Origin: Lepidodermella squamata
Taxonomy: Eukaryota > Gastrotricha
Direction of reading: 5' to 3'
Assembly (NCBI GenBank): GCA_047495785.1
Contig: JBLDXI010000024.1
Coordinates: forward strand, 4,588,001 to 4,652,000
DNA length: 64,000 nucleotides
Of the stretch, positions 23,667 through 33,600 are shown piece by piece. The notes below the pieces were generated by a model. That model was given only the letters and a program-made list of their open reading frames with translations. It was not told the origin of the DNA and did not search any database. The position numbers were made by a program, and so were the translations under genes. How positions within the stretch are numbered: the stretch's first letter is position 1; the number at the start of each line of letters is the position of its first letter.

Positions 23667-24380
23667 AGGATGGCATTGATTGCAAGTAATTGACATATAA
23701 CAGGAGAACAGATTAACGGCTTGGGCAGCCCCGAACTCTTGATATTCATGATCTAAAATTGTGAATGCGTTTATTCATAGTTATTTCGAATGTCGATAAC
23801 ATGATAGTTTACTGCGACATATTAGGCCAGCAAAAGACTACCAGAGTTTTCTGACTGACGCATTAAAGAAGGCTTGCAATTATTCGAAGTTCTTAGCGGC
23901 CATTTGGTAAGCGAAATAATCGGGTTTTGGAATTTGAGGATGAAGTTTTATAGCTTTTTTAACGTTTCACGTTAGATAGTAGGTTCAAATATCTATCTTT
24001 GTCATTACATTGTGCTTGAGCTAAATAGTAGAATTTCTGGGCGCGCGCTGATTGGTCAATCGATCGTTGCTATGACTCCCGGATGAAACATGTTGGTTGT
24101 GCGATCCATGAAATTTTTTGCAACAAGTGTTTTTTGCCACAGTAAATTGCTACGATTATTATGGGGTTTACGCTCGTGGTCCATGGAAACCGTGCAGAGG
24201 GTGTGGCAAGGTCATTTTTGCATAAATAGAAAATAATTTATTAGTGGATTGCACGACTAAATTGTTTCATCCCGGAGTCATAGCAACAATAAATTGACCA
24301 ATCAGCGCGCGGGTCAAAGTGCTACTTACTACTTGAAACACAATGTTAAATTCTTCCTAACCATAATAACGCCGCATGGG
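23667..24380. repeat. Duplicated 3' flank (copy 2) with an inverted internal block
   Basis: This continues the flank of the polycystin-like gene after the retrotransposon. The segment about 23693-23876 is the reverse complement of about 1443-1617, whereas the sequences on either side keep the original orientation. A Harbinger-like MITE splits it at 24008. No coding potential is seen. Confidence 0.75.
24008..24345. mobile_element. Harbinger-like MITE, 338 bp, TTA target duplication
   Basis: The two ends form long imperfect terminal inverted repeats of about 100 bp, starting CATTGTG and ending CACAATG, with GCGCGCTGATTGGTCAAT conserved in both arms. TTA flanks both sides (24005-24007 and 24346-24348). 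The empty site is visible at about 1741-1760, where the flank reads straight through, so the insertion is well defined. A 3-bp TTA duplication fits PIF/Harbinger elements. There is no ORF, so it is non-autonomous. Confidence 0.8.
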
Positions 24381-24449
24381 CTCCGACTCACATGTGTTAA
24401 ACCAGGACCGGTGAACTATCATCTAAGCTAAGAAACATAGACACTTGCG

Positions 24450-24555
24450 CATTGTGCATTGCCTCAAGCAAAAACAAACATTAATCTCAGATCGATTAAG
24501 GCGTGTTGAATTCGTTGCGCTCGACATTGTCCGGGCTATCATCGTTCAGCAAACA
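24450..24555. repeat. Block shared with gene A upstream region
   Basis: This resembles 8601-8700 upstream of gene A, including CATTGCCTCAAGCAA and the CAGCAAAC end. It marks the left side of a roughly 1.95-kb stretch present upstream of gene B but not gene A. Confidence 0.6.
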
Positions 24556-24915
24556 GGGTATAATACCGACCGGTTGTTTTGTTGAAAAAACCACCCACCG
24601 GTGAAAAAAAACCGGTTTTTTTGTATATGCTAAAATCACTGAAATGTATTATTTGACAAAGCGAGAGCTCGCTAGCAGTTAGTCCTATAGAGATTTAGAA
24701 GCGATTTTGCCGGTTTCATTTGAAAATTTCAACTTGAAAGGTCTAAAACCGCCTAATTATACTCTACCGGAAGTAAAACTGATTTCCCGATAGTTTCCTT
24801 ACTATGATCGATATCGTCATGAACATTCGGAATATAAGGTAGAATTTCCCGCTGAACATGATGGTGACATCCAATCACCCGCATCAGCTATCGAATATCG
24901 ATTATCGATTGGTAA

Positions 24916-25010
24916 CTTAGTGGAACCAGTGAATCCACAATAATCTGATTGGTCAGGTGGTTTCAAGTTTCAAGTCTGTGATTGGTTGGTTCAAAGAGCA
25001 CGCGACACGC
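24916..25010 (+). repeat. Left arm of inverted repeat around the tRNA block
   Basis: This is about 95 bp beginning CTTAGTGGAACCAGTGAATC. Its reverse complement is found at 26118-26205 with few mismatches. A 7-bp direct duplication (CAAGTTT) explains the length difference. Similarity continues weakly inwards to about 25057. Confidence 0.88.
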
Positions 25011-25094
25011 ATGGTTCGAGGGGTTGGTTTAACTTTTTTTCTGCGATCACAAAATATGAAATGGGGCGGAAGGTGACCACCCTTCTGCCATCTA

Positions 25095-25167
25095 GCCGAG
25101 ATAGCTCAGTTGGGAGAGCGTTAGACTGAAGATCTAAAGGTCCCTGGTTCGATCCCGGGTCTCGGCG
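25095..25167 (+). tRNA. tRNA-Phe (GAA)
   Basis: Seven perfect acceptor pairs (GCCGAGA with TCTCGGC), a D-arm AGCTCAGTTGGGAGAGC, anticodon loop CTGAAGA (anticodon GAA) and T-arm GGTTCGATCC. It matches the animal tRNA-Phe pattern and has no intron. The discriminator base is G where A is usual for Phe, so charging efficiency is uncertain. Confidence 0.9.
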
Positions 25168-25236
25168 TACCTTTTTGCGCTGCCTTTGGCCTATCCTAAG
25201 TGCCATGTTAGAAGCTCGTGGGGGTTTTCTATCGCA

Positions 25237-25308
25237 GGCCCGTTGGTCTAGGAGTATGATTCTCGCTTTGGGTGCGAGAGGTCTCGGGTTCAATTCCCGA
25301 ACGGGCCC
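25237..25308 (+). tRNA. tRNA-Pro (UGG)
   Basis: The acceptor stem GGCCCGT pairs with ACGGGCC, the anticodon stem TCTCGC pairs with GCGAGA around TTTGGGT (anticodon TGG), and the T-arm reads GGTTCAATTCC. The discriminator is C, usual for eukaryotic tRNA-Pro. It should be functional. Confidence 0.92.
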
Positions 25309-25391
25309 ACTCGTTTTTTCTTCATTTGAATTTAAACTTTCAACAAGGTATTGAAAATTTATCTCATAATCCAGGCATTAAATTTCATATC

Positions 25392-25463
25392 TCCCTGATG
25401 GTCTAGTGGTTAGGATTCCGCGCTTTCACCGCGGCGGCCCGGGTTCGATTCCCGGTCAGGGAA
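25392..25463 (+). tRNA. tRNA-Glu (UUC)
   Basis: The acceptor stem TCCCTGA pairs with TCAGGGA. The D-arm is GGTCTAGTGGTTAGGAT, the anticodon loop CTTTCAC gives TTC, and the T-arm is GGTTCGATTCC. It closely follows the animal tRNA-Glu pattern. Confidence 0.93.
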
Positions 25464-25527
25464 AGTTTTGCTTTGAAATGAGTTTTTTGAAAAAATCATA
25501 CTGCTCATCGCAAAAAATCGAGCAAGG

Positions 25528-25598
25528 CTCAGGGGGATTGAACCGCTTCCAATCTTATGCTAACTGGGCAGACATTCTATCACTAAGCTACTTTGCCT
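25528..25598 (-). pseudogene. tRNA-Gly-like relic
   Basis: On the - strand the segment resembles a degraded tRNA-Gly: a D-arm-like TAGCTTAGTGATAGAAT and a T-arm-like GGTTCAATCC. The acceptor stem does not pair and the anticodon arm is disrupted. It is called a relic rather than a gene. Confidence 0.5.
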
Positions 25599-25675
25599 TT
25601 TGGCTTAAATGGCCATTCAGTCCCAAATTTAAGCTGCCGAAGTAAACGATTCGTGGCAAAAAATGTTTTGTTGGA

Positions 25676-25741
25676 TACGGGTGCCGATCCCGTTGCCTCT
25701 CGCATGTTAAGCAACCGCTCTACCATTTGAGCTAATGCCCC
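25676..25741 (-). pseudogene. tRNA-Ala-derived relic, anticodon changed to AAC
   Basis: The - strand starts GGGGCATTAGCTCAAATGG and has anticodon arm GTTGC-TTAACAT-GCGAG, like tRNA-Ala (AGC) with G to A in the anticodon. The 3' acceptor half no longer pairs with the 5' end. It is probably non-functional. Confidence 0.6.
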
Positions 25742-25817
25742 ATGTATCTGAGTCAATATTTAACAAAGGCATTCTAAACAATAACGTAAAACTATTAGCA
25801 GTAATTTTTTGAAAAGC

Positions 25818-25898
25818 TGGCGCCCTTCGGGAGACTCGAACCCCGGAAACTGCGATTAACTGCTCACGGGAGACCATGGTTCGATTCCGTGCCAAGGA
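25818..25898. pseudogene. Two abutting half-tRNA relics in opposite orientation
   Basis: 25818-25862 read on the - strand gives a T-arm GGGGTTCGAGTCTCC and 3' end. 25863-25898 on the + strand gives another T-arm (GGTTCGATTCC). Neither has a complete cloverleaf. The head-to-head arrangement fits rearrangement within the tRNA block. Confidence 0.5.
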
Positions 25899-25956
25899 TC
25901 TAGCTTTTTTCTCGATTTTAAAGCTGAACCATACGAATTGGCCAAAAATGTACAAC

Positions 25957-26029
25957 CGCCCGATGTGGGGCTCGAACCCACGACCCTGGGATTAAGAGTC
26001 CCATGCTCTACCGACTGAGCTAACCGGGC
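25957..26029 (-). tRNA. tRNA-Lys (CUU)
   Basis: The - strand reads GCCCGGTTAGCTCAGTCGG, anticodon loop ACTCTTAAT (anticodon CTT), T-arm GGTTCGAGCC and discriminator G, as in eukaryotic tRNA-Lys. The acceptor stem pairs with one G-T wobble. It should be functional. Confidence 0.93.
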
Positions 26030-26117
26030 TGAGACTGAGTAGTGTACTGCTAAATCTTATATTTCCTTACTGGTATTACTTCTGAATTAAAAGCAATCGC
26101 AGAAAAAATTAAATGGT

Positions 26118-26205
26118 GCGTATCGCGTGCTCTTTGAACCAACCAATCACAGACTTGATACCACCCGGCCAATCAGATAATTGTGGATTCACTGGTTCCA
26201 CTAAG
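26118..26205 (-). repeat. Right arm of inverted repeat around the tRNA block
   Basis: This is the reverse-complement partner of 24916-25010. The two arms enclose about 1.1 kb with four tRNA genes and three tRNA relics. Confidence 0.88.
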
Positions 26206-26507
26206 AACTGATCGAGTGATCGATTTTTCATAATTTAGCCGAATCGATTTTATGTGATACAGTGTCTTTCTAAAGTATTTCTAAAGTATTTCAGCTGTGA
26301 GGTATTGATCCTGGGGACATAATGACCCTTAGACCCTTCTGACTGGCTGTTAACTATGAAAATTTGAGGTTTTTTGCGCGAAAACATCCCAAAAACCGCT
26401 ATTTGAAAAAACCGCGGTTTATACTGGTTGGAGTTTAAACCGAATACCTTGTCAGCAAGGAAACCAAATGAATACTCGTGGTCTGTTCACGAGTAATCAC
26501 GTTTGAC

Positions 26508-27650
26508 CAATCGATTCGCCTTGTAAATAATGTTGGTATTGATCAGTTCCAAGGCAAGTTGCTCCACTTCCCGGTCTATCTGTAATATCGAGGTAAAACC
26601 AGGGAAAATGGGCGCAAGCAAATTCCGGCAACAGATGACATTTGCTTCACTACAAAAACTGAAAAACTAGCCATAGGTTATGTCTGCTTGGTTAGGTGAA
26701 CTTTCAAATTCGAATTCTTAGAACAAATTTGTCAAGCCCTGCACCTGATGATTAGCATCGATTAGCAAGTTATCAGTGAATAATAAGTTGTTGATCGTTT
26801 CCAAAAGTTTAGAGGCTAACTGTCTAAGCAGTGCGGCACGTTTTTAGCCGAATTTTCCTGATGGATTTATGTATTTATAAGGCCCTAGGGAAGGCTAGTT
26901 TCGAGCTTCGCCTCGCCTTATTATGCGAGTTTTTCCTTGAGTTTCGAGATTTCCTAGAGTTCGATGCGAAGAATAGCCGTACCGTGGGCCTTATTAGACA
27001 AGGCGAAGCGTTCACCGTTCCCCGTTCCCGATAAAACTGCAATTTTAATGGAAAAATGTGACATAATGGGTGATTTTCCGGGTGAAATGTGACTTTAAAA
27101 AATCAACCTTAAAATTTATTTCGAAAACGGCATTTTTGAAAGAATTTCATGCTGAAACAAGAAAAGTGATCTCGCTTCGCTCGAAGAGTTTTGAGTGCTT
27201 TTTCTCGCTTCGCTGGGACCTTCGGTGCTCACTGTAAAAATAAAAAAATCCCCATTAAATAAGCGGTTTCTTATTATGTTTATCATGTACGCTTCGCCTA
27301 GAGTAATATGTTTTATTTTGCATATATTTATGAGCTAGCCACTGTTACCCAGCCATTGTTTCGAGAGCGACGTCTTACCAAGTGACACTTCACTCGCTTC
27401 GCGAATATTGATTCGAAAAATATATCATTAACTAAGCGTTCCACGCATGAATCATTCAGCATGGGGTAAAACACGTGGAAAAAATATCTGAATTACGCAA
27501 TCCATTGTTTTCGTTCGCCATTGTTTTCCCGGTGTTGTTGGCAATGCATTCGCAAGGATAAAGGGACAGACCGTACCCTATCATGGCAACATTAGGGAGT
27601 ACAAGTTCCTGCCTGACTGATTCAACATTTGCAAAATAACTTTAAAGACC
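26508..27650 (+). other. Gene B upstream region, with a 445-bp insertion relative to gene A
   Basis: Segments 26508-26875 and 27325-27640 align with about 8936-9480 upstream of gene A, for example TTTATGAGC(C/T)AGCCAC and the CGAGAGCGACGTCTT block. Between them, about 26878-27322 is absent from A. The insert is rich in CTTCGCC and CTCGCTTCGCT words and contains one short ORF-like stretch without recognisable content. I cannot see terminal repeats, so its class is unknown. Confidence 0.6.
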
Positions 27651-30600
27651 ATGCGACTTCTGTGTTTTTCCTTACTCTTTTTGATCAATTTGAGAGCTGC
27701 GGAAGGCCGTTAGTAGCTTGTAAATGGATAATATTTCTTTAATTTTTCCTTAATACAGAGACATGTAACCCAGCCTGCCAGAATGGCAATTGCATTGCAA
27801 CAAACACATGCTCTTGCAACATTGGGTGGGGCGGAGCTCAATGCGAACAAGCAGCACCAACAAGTTTGCATCACCTGTTTAAGGCTCCATATTACTGATA
27901 ATTTAATCATTAGTTTGTACGAACAGTGCTCAATGCGCTAATGGCGGGACTTGCTCGGAAAAGAACTGCTATTGCCCTGGATCATGGACAGGTCCAGCTT
28001 GCGCGGACACAGGTTTGCTTTGAGCCTTATCGGGTTTTACCCATCATTTTCGACTTGATATTATATAGGAACAGTTATGTGTCACCCTACTGGTTATGAC
28101 TATCCGTACTGCTACAACGGCGGCACCTGCACTTGGAGTGGACAAACAAGCGCCTGCTACTGCAGAAATGGATACACCGGGAAATATTGTGAAATAGGTA
28201 GGCTTTCGTCTATCGATTTCCATCCATCACATATTCTGTGTCTGCCTGGGTCCAGTTCTGTGTAGCCAACCTTGCCAAAACGGTGGCTCCTGTACTGCTA
28301 CCGAAACGTGTAATTGCGTTGGAGGCTACACGGGGACTTACTGCAATACATTTTCCTGTGCGAGCCCGTGTCAAAATGGCGGAAGTTGTGTGGCTCCCAA
28401 CACCTGTAGCTGCGTGGATGATTGGACTGGGCCAACTTGCTCTACATGTAAGGAGCGATTTCTCTTTTTCGAACAGATTATTTTCAAAAGAGGTATATCG
28501 ATTACAGCTACGGCCTGCCAGAGCATTGAACTACTGTCAAAGTTCGCCTCTTGGGGTGGTTCCATGTCAGGTTCATCCGGGAATGCCTATTATGGCAACG
28601 GGAATCACCCGGCTGGCAACTTCTGGAACCCAAGCGGCACAGAATGGAACATATACGTTGAATTCAACTTTGGCCGCGAGGTTTCGGTCCGAACAATTGG
28701 CATCGCGGCTGGCTCATCCGGCAGTGGCTACATCACATCTTACTCGTTATCCTTTCTCGCAAAAGCTGGGCTTGGCGAGTTGATGGTTCCAGTGCTCACA
28801 AATATGTCAGATCCTAACAGCGCCCCTGTGATATACACCACTTCCCCGAACGCGTCGAATAACATGTATTTCTATCCAACTACTCTATGCCCTGTTGTTC
28901 GAACGCAAAAGCTGAGAATTCACGTTAAGACCGGCTCGGGAGCGCTGACCAACATTCGTGCCCGGTTTTTGATCTACGGCTGCCCGACCTATGCTGGATG
29001 CACAGTTTGCTCAGCAGTTAGTCAATGCCTGTGCCCCATAGGTTACACTAGCAACGACACGACTCTGAATCCATGGCCTCATTGCGGTAATTTATTGACT
29101 GACTTGGCCACTGTTTCTACCTCGATAGATTTTAGATCAACTGACTGTGCCTGTTTTGGACTGTGAGGATATCGCGCTACGCCAGCCTAGTGCTCAAAGT
29201 GGTGTCTATACAATTTATCCGATCGGATCTCCGCCAATTCAGGTGTACTGCGATATGACATCGCTCGGTGGGGGCTGGACAGTTTTCCAACGCCGCGCTT
29301 CACCAACAGTGGATTTCAATCGAAACTGGGTCGATTATCAGTCATTTTTCGGATCATTCAGTGACAGCTTTTGGCTTGGCCTAGACAGCATCTCCACTAT
29401 TACTTACTCGGCTTATAACACCTACAAACTGACGGTCAAGGCATCAGATTTGGACTTCAATTACAACGGTCTTTACGCTATGAGGGGATTCAAAATTAGT
29501 CCTGCTGCTAGCAACTACACTTTCAGTTATGTAACAGCTAACATCGTCCAGATGGGAAACAATTTAGCGAGCGCTAATAACATACCATTCAGCACGAAAG
29601 ATCGGGACAACGACAACGTACCTGGCTCGAATTGTGCTGCTGATAACATGGGAGGCTGGTGGTATGGCACTAATTGCAGTGTTTCGAGCTTAAATGGGTA
29701 TGAAATTCGAGAAACGTGTTCAGTAACATAGTTATAAGTTGCATTTCCAGAGTTTACAACTCAACCGTGGCTTATCAAGGCGTTATGTGGATCCCATGGG
29801 TTACATCGGTTTTCTCTCTGAGGAAGGCACAGATGATGGTGAGAAGACAACAAAATGACTACTTCGGAACCCCAGGTGAGACTCTTGGAATACCCTTTAC
29901 CATCTTCAGTTTTTCTTTTCAAGCTGTTGCGTTAACATATACCAACCCTGCTGATTGCTCCGACATTGCGGTTAATATGCCCAATGCACCGAGTGGAGTC
30001 TACACAATCTACCCACCCGGTGGCAATCCAGTCCAAACGTATTGTGAAATGGTGGCTTTCGGCGGGAATTGGACTGTTATCCAACGAAATATCTACGGTT
30101 CTCCTCAGAGCTTCAATCATAATTACACAACTTACGAAACAGGCTTTGGAACTGCTAACGGAGCTTTTTACCTCGGAAATACTGCAATAAACCAAATCAC
30201 GTCAGCTGGGCCTCTTTACCAACTGGCTGTCGTGCTTGAATTTTCGAATGGCAATTTCAGGACTGCGAGATACAAGACTTTTTCGATAGACGGAGCTGCC
30301 TCCAATTACAAATTGAATGTTACTGGTTACAACTGGCTTGATGATGTTGAAACAGCAGGCGATTCGCTACTCTCCCACTCTGGGCAAAGTTTCCAGGTTT
30401 ATTCTAATAGATCGGGTGGCTGGTGGTTCAAAGACTGGGATTCTGGGTCGTGCCTCGACTCAAATTTGAATGGAGTAGCCCTGAATGATACATTCGAGCA
30501 AGGAATAGTTTGGTCTTCCTGGAAAGGCAGGGTTAATTCGATCAAAAACAGTGTCATGATGATTAGGCCACTGGCTCTGAAACCTTACGATTGCCTGGAT

Positions 30601-33600
30601 ATTTTCAAGAATGACAACAGTAGCCAGGATGGTTTGTACTGGATATACCCCATCGGTATGAAGGCCCTTCGAGTTTACTGCTATTTCGGGGCACTTCCTT
30701 ACATATCGAACACAACGGATTATCGTGGCATAACAGTATGAATTCAGCTTTGACAATTTTGTTAGAATAATTGGAATACATTTCTCTATAGCTATTTCAA
30801 AAGAGAACGACTGGGAACGTGAATTTTTCGAGGGGATGGCAGGATTATAAATGGGGATTCGCTGCACAGCCGTTCACAGCTTCCAGTGATTATTGGCTTG
30901 GTACTTGATGATTCTCTCATCAATTATTAATGTAATATTGATCGATAGGTAATGAGTACCTCTACCATTTAACTCGGAGGCATTGTAGCGAACTTTTCAT
31001 CATTACAACTGATCCTCGAACTGGCGATACTAATGTAGCGCATTGGAGAGATTTTGACATAGGATCCGAGGATAGCGGCTATAGATTGTACGCAGATCCA
31101 GGAAATTTTGATGGGGCTTCGAATACAGGTAAATTTTGAATTTATTCTTGAATTATAGTTGTTACAAAATCTTGATAATTCTTCAGCCAATTCATTGGAC
31201 ATTCACAGCTATCAGTCATTTTCTACGTTCGACAATGGCTCCTCTTCTAGCTGCTTTGGCCCTGGGTCAACACAACTGGAAGGTGGCTGGTGGGTTCAGA
31301 CTTATACCTGCAGTTATAAAGCTAATCTCAACAACGTATGGGGATCGAATTTAACGCCGAAAGCTGTAGGCTTTCTTGGATGGGCGCCTCTCAACTTGTC
31401 CATGTCAACGACCATGATGGGAATACGCCGTAAATGTAAGAGTTGGCTATGATTATACCATCTCAACTGAATGAGATCATTCCAGTGAGTGCTGCGTGTA
31501 AACTTCCGTCAGGATTCGGGTTGATAGGAGTGCAGGCAATAATCCCTCCCGTTGACGTTGTGGCTTACACTCGAGATGTTGGTAATCGCTGGATATCTGG
31601 TGACCATATGAGAATTCGGTTGGCCAACTATGGCAACTGGTATTCAAACGAAGATCCAGTGTTCACGCGTAAACATGAATAACAACTGAGAAAATTTGAA
31701 TACAACTGAAATTTTGAAACAGCATGGGATCCACCATCAGATTGCGCCTATTATCAAAGCCAGCAACCGGCATATCTCAAATTCGTATCTGGAATATATG
31801 CCAACTTTTCTGCTGGAGATTTCTCCGGGACGGTTTTTTGCGACCAAGAAACATGGGGTATGAAGCTAGATCAGTGCTCCGCAAACTCGGTTTTTCCGGT
31901 GGAGCAGTTCATTGCGGCCGGAAAGCTGTTCTCGAATAATGGCTGGACGGCGGCCGGCTACCCTTTTTCTTCGATCATGACGCGAAAATAAGCCTATTTT
32001 AGACTATTTTCAGCCAAAATGTCTGTAAAATACCGTTAGCTAAAGCTCGCTTCGCTCGCATACATTATTCCTCTAGTTTGCTGGGTCCAATGTGGCAATC
32101 TTGAGCATTTTCCCTAATCTTTGTTCGATTATTAAACAGGAAGGGCTAAACAATTTTCGTGAATTGGGACCCCCGGGGTCCCTGTGGGGGTTGCCCGCGA
32201 TGTAAAACTGTCGCCCGTAATGGAAAAAGGTTATACCACATAGACATAGATCACTTCGTTTCAAAGAGCCTTTTCTCTCTCTCTCGTTCTGTCTGCGCGT
32301 AGGATCGCTTAGGACTTTGGAAGTACCGCTGAAGGAATCGCTTCTTTTGGCTCAAGTTGTGGAGAAGCAATCGTCTATAGGTAGTAGAAAAAGTCAGCGG
32401 AATTAACCTCCTTATGAAGGGCACTTTTAATTAACCGCCTCTGCTCAATATCAATAGGATCATCATAAACCATAAATCAATAGGACTCCCGCGGAAAAAG
32501 ATGTGCTTGAAGCTAAAAATATCTGCGGCCGATGAAAGAGCATTCTCCATGTTCGTGCGGCCGGTGAAGGGTCTGATTGTATATGCGGCCGAACCCAAGG
32601 TTTTCCGGCCGCCAAAAATGACGGCTGTGGAAAAAGTTTGCGGAGCACTGAGCTAGATTACTTCTTGGTAGTTCCAAAATGATTAATGATTATCTTGTTT
32701 TTTTGCAGGCGGAGGTTGGGTCGTAATCCAACGCCGTGTTGATAATACTGTTTCGTTTAATCGAACAATGGACGAATACATCAATGGTTTCGGCTCCTTG
32801 ACGGGTAATTATTGGATGGGGCTTGAAGCAATGCGGAAGATAACGGCTTCAACCTTCCATGAAGTTCTCTTTGAAATGAATGGTCCTGAGGGCTACGCAT
32901 TTGTTACAGCTAGCATGTTTTATCATTGGCAACCAGGATATGGCTACATCATGAGTGGATATCAGTCGTGCTCAACCGGGGGCAACTTAGTCACTTCTAC
33001 AAATGGCAGACCTTTTCAAATTGACCCGTGTGGTACCGGGGGTTGGTGGTTCCAACAGACGTGCAATCCCTCTGCTGTCTACTCGAACCTTAATGCCCCG
33101 TATAACGGCGTAGGAACTGGTGGAATCTACTCATCGACGTACAGCGCGTCTCTGTTAAATCTGCAGTGGACTGAGATCAAAATTCGAAGGGCATCGCCTG
33201 TCCATGGCCGATATGTTCGTGCGAAGTCCTTCAGATGTGCCTTTGGTTCTAGTACAATTGCGAGTGTAACGTCCGTAAATGATTGCCTCAACCTATGCAC
33301 GGCATCGACGACTTGCGTCAGTGCTGTTTTGAGCGGTCAAAGCTGCGATCAACGCACCGTTTTTTGTACCCCGGGTATGGGCTCGGCAAACTCCACGTTT
33401 GACACTTATTTCAAGATTGAGAAATGCAACCAGTTCAGCTCATGCGGCCCACCTCCAGCTATGGGTGGGACTGATCTTGAAATTGTTGGAATGCCGACCG
33501 TCATGTCAGTCAATTACACCTGCTTACCAGGCTATACAAATGCTCTAGCCACTGGAAATTGGACCATACTGACCTGCAATGCCACAACAAAAAGATGGAT

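Noticed and set aside
31724-31939. Open frames in and around gene B intron 14, such as 31724-31939 and 32073-32264
   Set aside because: They cross the hAT-like element or read exon 14 out of frame. They carry no transposase motifs.
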